A DNA stretch of 37,963 nt from Propionibacteriaceae bacterium (GTDB lineage Bacteria > Actinomycetota > Actinomycetes > Propionibacteriales > Propionibacteriaceae): the NCBI GenBank assembly GCA_905372155.1, contig CAJPNZ010000019.1, positions 1 to 37,963 on the forward strand, read 5' to 3'. Each line of letters opens with the position of its first letter. The first letter of the stretch is position 1. A program made the position numbers and the translations under genes. The notes beneath the pieces were generated by a model. It had not been told where the DNA came from. It worked only from the letters and a program-made list of their open reading frames with translations, and searched no databases. This document shows, one piece after another, positions 18,401 to 25,155 of the stretch.

Positions 18401-18737
18401 GGCGTCGCCGCTCCGCGATCGGCCGGGTGGCGTAGTCGGTGGCGAAGACCGTCGGGTCGGTGACCCTGAGGGGAAGCAGGGCCGCGGCCCGGAGCCGAAC
18501 GCGTCGCGAGGAGTGCTTCGCGAGCTCCTTCAAACGAGCCGTGTCGCCCAGCACCCGGGCGGCCTCAACCGCCAGCAGGGCGTGATAGCTGGATTTCCCC
18601 ACCAAGGCGTTGAGCAGCACCGGTAGCCGCGGGTCGTCGGCGTGCGCACGAAACAGCTCCACCACGTGCCGCACCCGGCTGGAGTGCGACGTGACGGGCA
18701 GGCTGCGGTTCAGGGCCGGCAACGATGGCAGGGGCAC
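15426..18737 (-). CDS. Large HEAT-like repeat protein
   Basis: This 1103-residue, almost entirely alpha-helical protein has repeated two-helix units with Ala/Leu spacing and recurring R-[AV]-A-A patterns (VRLRAAALLPLRV, RNAATAALAVASGQ, VRKQAVRQVARL, VRFAATTGLIELL, VQRAAVWALGSAG). There is no signal peptide and no enzymatic motif I recognise; one hydrophobic stretch (about residues 948-965, MLLVVVAGIAAAAA) could be a buried helix. Very long HEAT/Armadillo-like scaffolds of this kind occur in streptomycetes and relatives and have no assigned role. The GTG start is seven bases downstream of TAGCCT (18744-18749, minus), fitting a leaderless transcript. It stands alone, with no operon partner. Confidence 0.75.
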   Translation of the reverse strand: MPLPSLPALNRSLPVTSHSSRVRHVVELFRAHADDPRLPVLLNALVGKSSYHALLAVEAARVLGDTARLKELAKHSSRRVRLRAAALLPLRVTDPTVFATDYATRPIAERRRLRRRIIDEGHRDLAAALLEAPLPDRERAGMLIACDPDTIADHMPELGDLVPNLAALAHRHPDVVLAEVRRRLDGAPADRRAAIWRWIAPAVRHLARARPRELALLVSAAEATRGLPPLFRDVAGPLLSAAPDEMSRLLTLTPTHHFSGRYGICGRIRRRFRELTREQRTRILRAARGDEREVACLLRGLPPGERARAFADAYEGVELRDRDWGEEMLDALPRELRETQAARMAGLPVNQGREEQLRLAAQLAPDQALAVAEPCLNSSDTEERGAAWHAILASALRSRDPRAIVVAFARIEILATEQDPVRNAATAALAVASGQLLDLIPAERLGKLTDVLAGARDTSSETFAHLQGALWRLMIHRAQLGAPVQEQVELLTRLPNSCSGAALAAAGRVLAGSPFLPIPVVAAKTLVTGFAQTLRTEADRGEYDQANCLAAILGRGRQDLPEITSIMRRAIRSHDPRTIDRAILTWLAAPRTRSERLAGLLKLDPSFATLEHVQEHICRHRPDLAGILYRKIPISGRLHDDTPYVGIAPGPFDGWLPEQSRSYAQALARFVDDTTQDRWRRLAAVDVLGRLPWVTSEALEPDSPEIGIREAQLAAAFRSPAVEWSLTDFLTVLDTDLAPAAMLAATRVIDELSPAATTEALMVVATDQWRKVSVRKQAVRQVARLHRPEAAEMLVDLAMDVTVHRDVRFAATTGLIELLDDEWAWEALSDAAAGGREAALVLAGITPARMSVRHRARFGEILAKASPEPALVRALPRWSFWTPKVAGRILELLSSKELPVQRAAVWALGSAGSGLRWGMLLVVVAGIAAAAADEPVDSTEELPSQRLLEDVIAALLPEGSRARMEQRDRLKELAAALAEFPHTARQRWQVLLAAIDWDDPLADLNDLAEDVADPMRSREILELTEETLEELRDARLHVDFTTTIDELLARGDAVTGAIALALLEHAGDEVGWDDAWRARLRTARSHPVPAVAAWAREIRVEFR

Positions 18738-18814
18738 CCATCGAGGCTATCGGATGATCAGCCGCCCCGGGGCCCGGGCCCAAAACCGATGGAGGGGTGC
18801 CCGCGCAAAGTACA

Positions 18815-18886
18815 CGGTTGCGCAACACTCAACGCCACCTCGAGACCGAGAAGACGCACTCTTCGCGTCGAGTTGTTGCGCAACCG
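18815..18886. repeat. Inverted repeat built from two identical palindromes
   Basis: CGGTTGCGCAACA (18815-18827) and TGTTGCGCAACCG (18874-18886) are perfect reverse complements. Each contains the 10-bp palindrome GTTGCGCAAC. Partial pairing continues inward (CTCAACGC with GCGTCGAG), and a small GAGAAGA/TCTTC hairpin lies in the centre. It lies 22 bases downstream of the stop of the peptidoglycan-binding gene at 18908. It may act as a terminator, a protein-binding site or the remnant of a small mobile element. Confidence 0.65.
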
Positions 18887-18907
18887 CTGTTTCACCGCCA
18901 CCGAGGA

Positions 18908-19372
18908 TCAGGTCAGGACGCCACCGCTGATACGACTCTGAAGCGCCCGGATGGTCGGAGAAGGACCGTCCAGAATCCCGTCCTGCACCTGCCCGAACTT
19001 GGCCTGGAGCGCCCGGATGGTGACCGGACCGATCAGACCGTCCTGGGCGACACCCACGTACCACTGCAGGGACCTGATCACCTGTGCGCCCTGCGCGGCG
19101 TCGTCGGGAACCCATTCCCAGCCGCTGGCCAGGCCGGGATTCGACCCGGCCCAGGAAACGGGTTGGCTCTCCACCCTGCCGGTGGGAGCGAGTCCGAGGA
19201 AATCCTGCAGGGCCTTGGTCGTGGAGGTGCCCCACCAGCCGTCGGCGACGACGGTGCGGGCATTCGCGGCGGGGGAGCCGAAATAGTTCACCGCTCCGAG
19301 CACGCCCATCGCGGGCACACCCACCGCGGCGGTGGTCAGTAGATGTCGACGGGAGATTTCAGGTTGTTTCAT
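18908..19372 (-). CDS. Tat-exported stand-alone peptidoglycan-binding protein
   Basis: This 154-residue protein has a twin-arginine-type signal (SRRHLLTTAAVGVPAMG, then cleavage near ANA at about residues 36-38). The rest is the two-lobed module shared with five neighbours. Lobe 1 is VADGWWGTSTTKALQDFLG; a linker with NPGLASGWEWVP follows; lobe 2 is QDGLIGPVTIRALQAKFG, then DGILDGPSPTIRALQ. Both lobes resemble PG_binding_1 repeats. No catalytic domain is present, so it would coat or recognise wall peptidoglycan, or compete with its enzymatic paralogs. I chose the ATG at 19372 because GAAGGA is correctly spaced before it; an upstream in-frame ATG at 19396 overlaps no such site. A strong hairpin separates it from the paralog upstream. 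Confidence 0.85.
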   Translation of the reverse strand: MKQPEISRRHLLTTAAVGVPAMGVLGAVNYFGSPAANARTVVADGWWGTSTTKALQDFLGLAPTGRVESQPVSWAGSNPGLASGWEWVPDDAAQGAQVIRSLQWYVGVAQDGLIGPVTIRALQAKFGQVQDGILDGPSPTIRALQSRISGGVLT

Positions 19373-19408
19373 GATCATTCCTTCACCTGTCTTCATGCGG
19401 GATGGACA

Positions 19409-19463
19409 GGCACCGGGCCGAGGGAAAAGCAGGGGCCGACCGCCACTTCCCTGGCCCGGTGTC
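19409..19463 (-). terminator. Strong hairpin after the second stand-alone binding gene
   Basis: Arms 19409-19426 and 19447-19463 pair over about 17 bp with one bulged base and one G-U pair (GGCACCGGGCC / GGCCCGGTGTC plus AGGGAA/TTCCCT). It begins ten bases downstream of the stop of the gene at 19474, consistent with intrinsic termination before the next paralog. Confidence 0.75.
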
Positions 19464-19473
19464 GTCGCACCGA

Positions 19474-19962
19474 CTAGAGGTAGCGGTTGATCTCGGCCTG
19501 GAGCGCGGCAATGGTCGGGGAGCCTTCATCCAGGACGCCATCCGTGACCTTGCCGTAGTGGGCCTGCAGGGCCCGGATGGTGGCAGGGCCGATCAGACCA
19601 TCCCTGCCGACTCCCAGCCAGCGCTGCATGAGGTCGATCGTCGCAGAGCCACTCGCCAAGCGATCAGGCACCCACTCCCAGCCCGATCCGAGGCCGGAAT
19701 TCACCGAACTCCAGGAGGAAGGCTGGCGGCGGATCTGCCCGCCGTCGTTGAGGTTGGCGCCTGGGAACACGACGCGGCTGAGGAAGTACTCGAGAGCCCT
19801 CGAGGTGCCCCATCCCCACACTCCGTCGACGGGCAGCCGGGCGGCCTTCGCGGCGGGAGCTCCGAGCAGGTTCACCGCCCCGAGGACACCCATAGCGGGT
19901 ACCCCCACCGCGGCGGTGGTCAAGAGGCGCCGACGTGACATACCGGTTCGCTCGATGGTCAT
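19474..19962 (-). CDS. Tat-exported stand-alone peptidoglycan-binding protein, paralog
   Basis: This 162-residue paralog of the gene at 18908 has the signal SRRRLLTTAAVGVPAMGVLG ending near AAKA (about residues 37-40). Two binding lobes follow: PVDGVWGWGTSRALEYFL, the SGWEWVP linker, then RDGLIGPATIRALQAHYG and DGVLDEGSPTIAALQ. Lobe 1 carries an insertion (SRVVFPGANLNDGG, about residues 62-75) missing from its neighbours. No enzyme domain is present. The ATG at 19962 follows GAGGAGAA about ten bases upstream; the frame is open further but lacks a signal-like start there. It would be secreted folded and bind the wall; ligand unknown. Confidence 0.83.
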   Translation of the reverse strand: MTIERTGMSRRRLLTTAAVGVPAMGVLGAVNLLGAPAAKAARLPVDGVWGWGTSRALEYFLSRVVFPGANLNDGGQIRRQPSSWSSVNSGLGSGWEWVPDRLASGSATIDLMQRWLGVGRDGLIGPATIRALQAHYGKVTDGVLDEGSPTIAALQAEINRYL

Positions 19963-20458
19963 TTCGATTCTTCTCCTCACGGTTTTCGGGCGCGTTTCAC
20001 TGCCGGCAGACATACTTATGCGCGATCGGCAATGAAGCATCACCCGGACACCTGACAACGAAACAGGCGTCTGATTTTCTGGGCATTCATTTGTGACCAG
20101 AACGGGAACCACCCGGGTTGATTCATCCCGAGCGTCAACCGTCCGGAGGAGCACCACACGATCCCTTGGACCGCACCCGACACGTCAGGTTTGCTGGTGC
20201 AACTCCTCGTAATCCACGGTAAAGGACGAGGGGGTCACCGTTGGCTCTCTCCACCGGTTCTTCTCGGGCCCTCATGCGATTGAAGCCTGCACCACAGGGC
20301 TGAAAAAATTTCTCGACCACAGGAGTGGCGCGGAAATCCCGCTTGCCCATCCATCGGTCACGGTCACTCCGACACATTCGGCTGAACCGGCTCGGCGATA
20401 GCCTTGTCCCTTGAAAGCACAACCAGTCGCGGAAAACGGCCAGCACCGGGAGGTGGGT
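19963..20458. other. Intergenic region without a convincing gene
   Basis: These 496 nt separate the divergent genes at 19962 and 20459. A lower-GC stretch and a weak GGTTGA/TCAACC inverted repeat (20116-20140) are present. Short open frames here have no recognisable pattern. It must hold the promoters of both flanking genes, but I cannot place them confidently. Confidence 0.4.
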
Positions 20459-21202
20459 ATGCCCGACACCAAGAGTGAGGTCCGTAACGCCGCGGAGGAG
20501 CCCGTCACGATTGAAATCCTCTGCCGCTGCGTGACAGGTCTGCTCCTCGGTGGATTCCTCGGGATCGGTCTGGTGTTTCTCAGTGCATCCTTCGACCCGC
20601 GCAAGGCACCGATCAGCCCCGTCCCCGAGGTACAGATCGGTGTCAGCATCATCGCCAGCGTCCTCGTCTCGGTACTGGCAGGTTTCGTCTCCCGTGGGTA
20701 CGCTGCTGCGTTGCTCTCGACCGGCACCGGCATTCTCCTGGTCGTCTTGTCACAGTCCTTGACCGTGCCGTTGAACTCCCCACTGCCCTGGATGGGAGGA
20801 GCGGTGTTCATGACACCGGGGTTGATGTTGCTGTCCCGTCGATCATGGTTGCAAGATCCGTCATCCACCGATGACGGACCCGACGGGCTCCGGCACGTGA
20901 AATCGGTGGTTACCGGGATCATCGCTGGATTGCTGCTCCAGATTCCTCTGGCCGGCCAGGAGATCATCGCTCAGACCGGGACAACGGCCTTCAACCCCTA
21001 TCTTCCGGTTTATCTGCTGATCGTGGCGGTGACGATGCTCAGTTTCAGGATGGTCGTCAGCAAGAGTTTGGCCACCCCCATCGTCATGATTGCCACCTGT
21101 CTGCCGGCGGCTTGGGGCACCAAAAACGCCATGCCGATCCTGCTGTTCGGCGTGCTCGTCCTGTCGGTGACGGTTCCCCTGAGGTTGAAGGACGCCAGGT
21201 AG
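20459..21202 (+). CDS. Polytopic membrane protein of unknown function
   Basis: This 247-residue protein has a polar N-terminus of about 20 residues. Seven to eight hydrophobic segments follow (about 27-45, 58-78, 80-98, 102-125, 150-168, 180-200, 205-222 and 225-240), separated by short loops. One cytoplasmic loop reads RRSWLQDPSSTDDGPDG. I recognise no family. The ATG at 20459 is chosen for the GGGAGGTGGGT immediately upstream. It is the only plus-strand gene inside the peptidoglycan-binding array, and it converges on gatD with 19 nt between. A transport or signalling role is possible but unsupported. Confidence 0.7.
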   Translation: MPDTKSEVRNAAEEPVTIEILCRCVTGLLLGGFLGIGLVFLSASFDPRKAPISPVPEVQIGVSIIASVLVSVLAGFVSRGYAAALLSTGTGILLVVLSQSLTVPLNSPLPWMGGAVFMTPGLMLLSRRSWLQDPSSTDDGPDGLRHVKSVVTGIIAGLLLQIPLAGQEIIAQTGTTAFNPYLPVYLLIVAVTMLSFRMVVSKSLATPIVMIATCLPAAWGTKNAMPILLFGVLVLSVTVPLRLKDAR

Positions 21203-21221
21203 CCTTGCCCCGCGCACAGGG

Positions 21222-21938
21222 TCAGCGCGGCCGGTTCCTGGCGGTGTGGTGGGCCTTCGCGGCGACCTCGTCGACGGGCAGCGACGCCAGGTCCGCCGGC
21301 ATGCCGCGGCGTTCGAGGGCCTTGGCGATCAGGAAGTCCGCGACCCTCGGATTGGCGGGCAGGATCGGGCCGTGCAGGTAGGTGCCGATCACGTTGCGGT
21401 ACCGCAGCCCCTCCTGCTGGTCCTCGCCGTTGTTGCCCGCGCCCCGCAGCACCTTCCCGAGGGGCTCGTGACCGTCGTCGACGTAGGTGCGGCCGGAGTG
21501 GTTCTCATACCCGACGACCTCCCCGAACTCCGGGGACTCCAGGGTGACGTTGCCGATCAGCCGGTCGGTGCCGGCGCGGGTGTCGAGCGGCAGGATGCCC
21601 GCTCCCTTGATGATCTTTCCCTCGCCGGTGACGAAGGTGCGGCCCAGCAGCTGGTACATGCCGCAGATCAGCAGCATCGGCGCGCCGTCCTCGACGAGGC
21701 GGGCCAGTTCGTCGATGTGGTGTTGGAGGTCTTCCTGGATCTTGTCCTGCCCGGCGTCCTGGCCGCCGCCGCCGAGGAAGATGTCCCCGGATCCGAGGTC
21801 GGTGTCATCGCCGGGGTTGTGGTCGACGATCTCGGCGTCGATTCCGCGCCATTCGAGGCGTTTCTGGAGCACGCGGGCGTTGCCCCAGTCGCCGTAGAGG
21901 TTCATGTCGCGCGGGTAGAGCTGGACGATGCGGATCAT
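21222..21938 (-). CDS. gatD: Lipid II isoglutaminyl synthase, glutamine amidotransferase subunit
   Basis: This 238-residue CobB/CobQ-like class I glutaminase releases ammonia from glutamine for MurT, which amidates the D-Glu of lipid II. The family features are visible: LYPRDMNLYGDWGN at the N-terminus, the FLGGGGQD loop, nucleophile Cys92 in LLICGMYQLLG, and catalytic His189 in IGTYLHGPIL. The Cys and His spacing agrees with the characterised staphylococcal enzyme. The ATG overlaps the murT stop codon (ATGA), so the two subunits are translationally coupled. The reaction takes place in the cytoplasm on membrane-bound lipid II. It lies within a cluster of secreted peptidoglycan-acting proteins. 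Confidence 0.95.
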   Translation of the reverse strand: MIRIVQLYPRDMNLYGDWGNARVLQKRLEWRGIDAEIVDHNPGDDTDLGSGDIFLGGGGQDAGQDKIQEDLQHHIDELARLVEDGAPMLLICGMYQLLGRTFVTGEGKIIKGAGILPLDTRAGTDRLIGNVTLESPEFGEVVGYENHSGRTYVDDGHEPLGKVLRGAGNNGEDQQEGLRYRNVIGTYLHGPILPANPRVADFLIAKALERRGMPADLASLPVDEVAAKAHHTARNRPR

Positions 21939-23209
21939 GCCGCCGCCTCCTGGTCCTGGCCGAGGGCCAGTCCGGACATCAGTTTCCGCAGGGCCGTCAT
22001 GGCGGTGTAGGTGGTGTAGATGCGTTTCGGTTTGCCCGGGTTGAGGGCGGCGAAACGGTCGAGGGCGTGCTGCAGGTCGGCCTCGATCTCCCCGACGGGG
22101 ACGTCGTCGTAGGCCAGGCGCAACGCCATCCCGTCGGCGCGGGTTCCGGTGACCAGCGCGACGGAGTCGAGGGGGGTGAAGTCGACGTCCCACAACCAGC
22201 TGATGTCGCGACCATCGGCGTAGTTGTCGTTGATGGCGATCATGTTGTCCGCCCTGCCGTCGGCGAAGGACAGCAGTGACAACCGGAAACCGCTGGGGTT
22301 CTTCACCAGCACCAGTTCCATCGGGACGCCCTTGTAGGTGATGGTCTCGCCGCGGCCGAACGCGGGTCGCACGTTGCCGAGGGCCTCGAGGAGTTTCTGC
22401 GTGGGCACCGCGTCGCCGACGATCCGCCGCACCAGGGTCAGGGCGGCGGCGGCGTTGATGAGGTTGTAGACACCGTTCAGGCTCATCTCGACGACGTGCT
22501 CGACCCCGTCGATCTCGTAGGTTGCGCGTCGCCCGTCGATGGCCTTCAGCAGCACGTCGGCGCGGGCCTCGTGGTTGGCCCGGGCCTGGCCGCCCTTGAG
22601 GGTGTCGTCGGTGGGCATCAGCGCCAGCAGTTCGTCGGTGGTGCCGAAGTAGACGGCCTCCGCCTTGGCGCGTTCCCGGATCCGGTAGACGCGCGGGTCG
22701 TCGCGGTTGAGGATCACCGCCTCGGTGGCGGCCTCGGCGTTCTTCGCGAGCATCTCGGCGGCGGTGTCGATCTCACCGAACCGGTCGAGCTGGTCGCGCA
22801 TCACGTTCAGGAACAGGCTCATGCGCGGCTTGACCTGGCGGACGAAGTGCACGGCCCAGGCCTCGTCGAGTTCCAGGACGGCGATGTCGGCGTCGAGCCT
22901 GCCGCGCCAGTTGACCAGCGGCAGCAGTTCGGAGATCACGCCGCGGGAGAAGTTCGATCCGGTGCGGTTGGTGAACACCTTGTACCCGACGGCCTGCAGC
23001 AGTTCGGTGACCACCTTCGTGGTGGTGGTCTTGCCGTTGGTGCCCGAGACCAGCACGACGCCACCGGGGAGGGGTTCCAGGGTGCGCCTGAGGTATCCGC
23101 GGTCCATCCTCTCGACCACCAGCCCGGGCAGCGCCGAACCACTGCCCCTAAGCCGTGCCACCTGTTTGACGAGCTTCCCGATCATGGTGCTGATGGTGTG
23201 ACGAGGCAT
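21935..23209 (-). CDS. murT: Lipid II isoglutaminyl synthase, Mur-ligase-like subunit
   Basis: This 424-residue protein has a Mur-ligase P-loop (SGTNGKTTTTK, about residues 55-65), a central domain with FLNVMRDQLDRFGEIDTAAEML, and a C-terminal DUF1727 domain with IAINDNYADGRDISWLWDVDF bearing the catalytic acidic residues. With GatD it converts D-isoglutamate to D-isoglutamine in lipid II. Characterised MurT proteins carry a four-cysteine zinc ribbon in the central domain. This protein contains no cysteine at all, and the corresponding stretch (about residues 205-240) shows no CxxC pair. The ATG lies seven bases after TAGGAT (23217-23222, minus), fitting leaderless translation. Confidence 0.95.
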   Translation of the reverse strand: MPRHTISTMIGKLVKQVARLRGSGSALPGLVVERMDRGYLRRTLEPLPGGVVLVSGTNGKTTTTKVVTELLQAVGYKVFTNRTGSNFSRGVISELLPLVNWRGRLDADIAVLELDEAWAVHFVRQVKPRMSLFLNVMRDQLDRFGEIDTAAEMLAKNAEAATEAVILNRDDPRVYRIRERAKAEAVYFGTTDELLALMPTDDTLKGGQARANHEARADVLLKAIDGRRATYEIDGVEHVVEMSLNGVYNLINAAAALTLVRRIVGDAVPTQKLLEALGNVRPAFGRGETITYKGVPMELVLVKNPSGFRLSLLSFADGRADNMIAINDNYADGRDISWLWDVDFTPLDSVALVTGTRADGMALRLAYDDVPVGEIEADLQHALDRFAALNPGKPKRIYTTYTAMTALRKLMSGLALGQDQEAAA

Positions 23210-23303
23210 GAGGGGAATCCTAGCTCCTGCCGCTCACCCGAACGACCGGGTCACGTTCCTCCTCCCCCGCCCGGTTGGGCCGGGCCGCGATGAACCTTCC
23301 CAA

Positions 23304-23410
23304 AGCTGGATGAGCCGGGGCGCGAGGAACGAGCGACCCGTATCGAAACCACCCCTGAAGCCCGGTTGAGCCAGCACGTGAGCGAAGCGGACAGCCGAGT
23401 CGAAACCACC
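23304..23410 (+). repeat. Two copies of a dispersed extragenic repeat
   Basis: Units at about 23304-23352 and 23359-23410 share the frame [G/C]-GGTTGAGCC or GGATGAGCC, a variable GC-rich middle and a terminal TCGAAACCACC. Closely similar units occur at 33228-33430 in another intergenic region. The middle parts are partly palindromic (CGCGAGGAACGAGCGACCCG type). Extragenic repeats of this general form are common in actinobacterial genomes; the role is not established. Confidence 0.75.
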
Positions 23411-23428
23411 CCGGCTCCGGGGGGACGG

Positions 23429-23947
23429 CTATGTGTTCTCGGGTTGTGTGTACTCCTCGCCGTATTCCTCGCCATTGGGTTCTTCCGTGCGGGGTTCCTC
23501 GGGTTCGGATCCCTCGACCGGGGTGTCCGTGGTCTTCTGCCCTTCCTCGGGGGTTTCGGACCTGGTGGTGTTCATCACCTTGCGTCCCTTGTCGCTGAGG
23601 TCACGGAAACCGCGGCTGATCTCGTCGACGAATCGGTTCAGGTGGTTGCCGAGCTGTTCGAGGAACTCCTTGGCGCCGGGCGATTCGACGTCCGGGTGGG
23701 TCCTGGCGTACTCGGCGCGCTGCTCGTCGTAAAAGGTCCTCGCCTTCTCCCCGACGAGCCCGGCGAACCCGGCGACGGCGTAGGCGGCGTCCGTCATGAA
23801 CCTGAGTGCGGCGTCGTCCAGCTTCTCGTTGTCCGTCCTGCTCCGCGGGTTCTCCTCGGGAATCATCTCCCCCTCGGGAGCCCCGGCGTCCCCGGGCCGG
23901 GTGTTCTCGGCCTCGTGGACCTCCCGGCCGTGTTGCTCTTCACTCAT
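23429..23947 (-). CDS. Acidic cytoplasmic protein of unknown function
   Basis: This 172-residue hydrophilic protein has three parts. Residues 1-42 are disordered, rich in Glu, Asp and Arg. A helical middle (about residues 43-125) includes LDDAALRFMTDAAYAVAGFAGLVGEKARTFYDEQ and KEFLEQLGNHLNRFVDEISRGFRDLSDKG. The low-complexity tail is rich in Glu, Pro and Thr and ends in repeated GEEY. No membrane segment or signal is present. The ATG at 23947 is supported by GGAGGACGAA directly upstream. The helical middle could form a coiled or amphipathic bundle. It is not a recognised family, and it lies upstream of murT on the same strand but separated by the dispersed repeats. Confidence 0.65.
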   Translation of the reverse strand: MSEEQHGREVHEAENTRPGDAGAPEGEMIPEENPRSRTDNEKLDDAALRFMTDAAYAVAGFAGLVGEKARTFYDEQRAEYARTHPDVESPGAKEFLEQLGNHLNRFVDEISRGFRDLSDKGRKVMNTTRSETPEEGQKTTDTPVEGSEPEEPRTEEPNGEEYGEEYTQPENT

Positions 23948-24121
23948 TTCGTCCTCCATTTCACAGAACTTCAGAACTCCAGTGTCGCCGCGCAACCGCG
24001 GCGACACCAGAGCTGCACGCCCCTGAGTTTTCCCGGAACGATCCCTGAGGTCGCTCCAGCGGCGTAGGAGCCGCCGGCACGATCCTGTCCGGTTTCGTGG
24101 TGGTGGCCGAGGCGCCCACGA

Positions 24122-24165
24122 GTCCGCTGGCAGCCGCGTGCCGACTCCCCGCACACGCGGCGGAC
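24122..24165 (-). terminator. Hairpin after the degenerate NlpC/P60 gene
   Basis: GTCCG (24122-24126) pairs with CGGAC (24161-24165), and CCGCGTG (24134-24140) with CACGCGG (24154-24160), around a 13-base loop. It starts four bases past the gene's stop codon on the minus strand. There is no U-tract. Confidence 0.55.
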
Positions 24166-24169
24166 CGGT

Positions 24170-25021
24170 TCAGAGGACGCCGCTGTTGAGTTTCTTCTGC
24201 AATTCCTTGATGCAGGCCGAGGCCTCCCCGAAGTACCCGTCCTGGGGGGTGCCGCAGTACTTCTCGAGGGCGAGGATGGTGCCGGCACCGATCAGTCCGT
24301 CCGCGTCGATTCCCAGCCGCTGCTGGAGCGCAGTGATCACCAATGATCCAGACGCCTGGTTGTCGGGAACCCACTCCCACCCTCCGGTCAGTCCCGGGTT
24401 CTTGGCCTTCCAGGACACCGCCTGGCTGGAGACCTGACCGTCCACGGAGGTTTTGAGCACCTCTTGGAGGCGCCGGGTGGTGCTGGGTCCCCAGTAGCCG
24501 TCGACGGTCAGGACCGTGGAAGGCGGTGAGGCGTAGCTGAGCGCCGGGATCAATCCGCCGTTGGTCCAGCTCTTGGAGCCCGACGGTTCGGTGGTGAAGT
24601 AGCCGACGAGGCTGTTCTCGTCGCGCGCCTCGAAGGTGGTCACCCCGTCACCGCAGGAGACGGCGATTGTGCCGGGGAGCCACAGGAGCGCCCCGGGGGT
24701 TTTCTTGGCCTCGTTGAGATCGATCACTGTGCAGGCGTTGATCTGTTCGCCCGAGGCTCCCGGGAAGGAGATCCCGAGCTGCGCCAGTGCCCAGTGGATC
24801 AATCCGGGGCTGTCGAAGACCTCCGGCCCGGAACCGCCCGCGGTATAGGCGCACCCGGCCTTGCTCGTGACCACCTGGAGGAAGTCCCGTCCCGACGCGG
24901 CGGCCACGGCCGGTGGCGCACCGAGCAGGTTGGCCGCACCCAGGCAGCCCGCGACCGGCCCCCCTAGAACGGCGGCGGTGAGCAGGCTCCTGCGGGATAA
25001 TCGTGGGCGCACAATCGTCAT
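24170..25021 (-). CDS. Tat-exported protein: degenerate NlpC/P60 domain plus peptidoglycan-binding module
   Basis: This 283-residue paralog of the gene at 26732 aligns with it almost without gaps. A twin-arginine signal (LSRRSLLTAAVLGG) is followed by VAGC26, which resembles a lipobox within the hydrophobic core. Residues about 43-160 correspond to the NlpC/P60 domain, but Ser71 replaces the catalytic Cys (FDSPGL instead of FDCSGL) and Thr118 replaces the catalytic His (PGTIAVS instead of PGHIGIS). The C-terminal two-lobed module is intact (VDGYWGPSTTRRLQEVL, NPGLTGGWEWVP, DADGLIGAGTILALEKYCG). It is probably a non-catalytic wall binder or decoy rather than an endopeptidase. The ATG at 25021 follows GAGGAG with seven bases between. 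Confidence 0.88.
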   Translation of the reverse strand: MTIVRPRLSRRSLLTAAVLGGPVAGCLGAANLLGAPPAVAAASGRDFLQVVTSKAGCAYTAGGSGPEVFDSPGLIHWALAQLGISFPGASGEQINACTVIDLNEAKKTPGALLWLPGTIAVSCGDGVTTFEARDENSLVGYFTTEPSGSKSWTNGGLIPALSYASPPSTVLTVDGYWGPSTTRRLQEVLKTSVDGQVSSQAVSWKAKNPGLTGGWEWVPDNQASGSLVITALQQRLGIDADGLIGAGTILALEKYCGTPQDGYFGEASACIKELQKKLNSGVL

Positions 25022-25108
25022 GGCGGACTCCTCAACCTCAAAGATCACGGCCGACCCCTGGCGGATCAGGTCCCTCCCCCAGGGAATCGAGCCCTGTTTC
25101 CACGCCGA

Positions 25109-25155
25109 ACCTCACGACGCTGCCGTGAGCTTAACACCGTGGGAAACGGATCCAA
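25109..25155 (-). promoter_or_regulatory. Shared promoter block upstream of the degenerate NlpC/P60 gene
   Basis: On the minus strand, TTGGAT (25150-25155), a 16-base spacer and TAAGCT (25128-25133) form a plausible promoter. The block GGTGTTAAGCTCACGG followed by GCGTCGTGAGG recurs upstream of the NlpC/P60 gene at 26732. It implies a leader of about 100 nt. Confidence 0.5.

Noticed and set aside
20135..20446. Small minus-strand frame in the gap before the membrane protein gene
   Set aside because: It has no ribosome-binding site, no recognisable pattern and a composition typical of non-coding translation.
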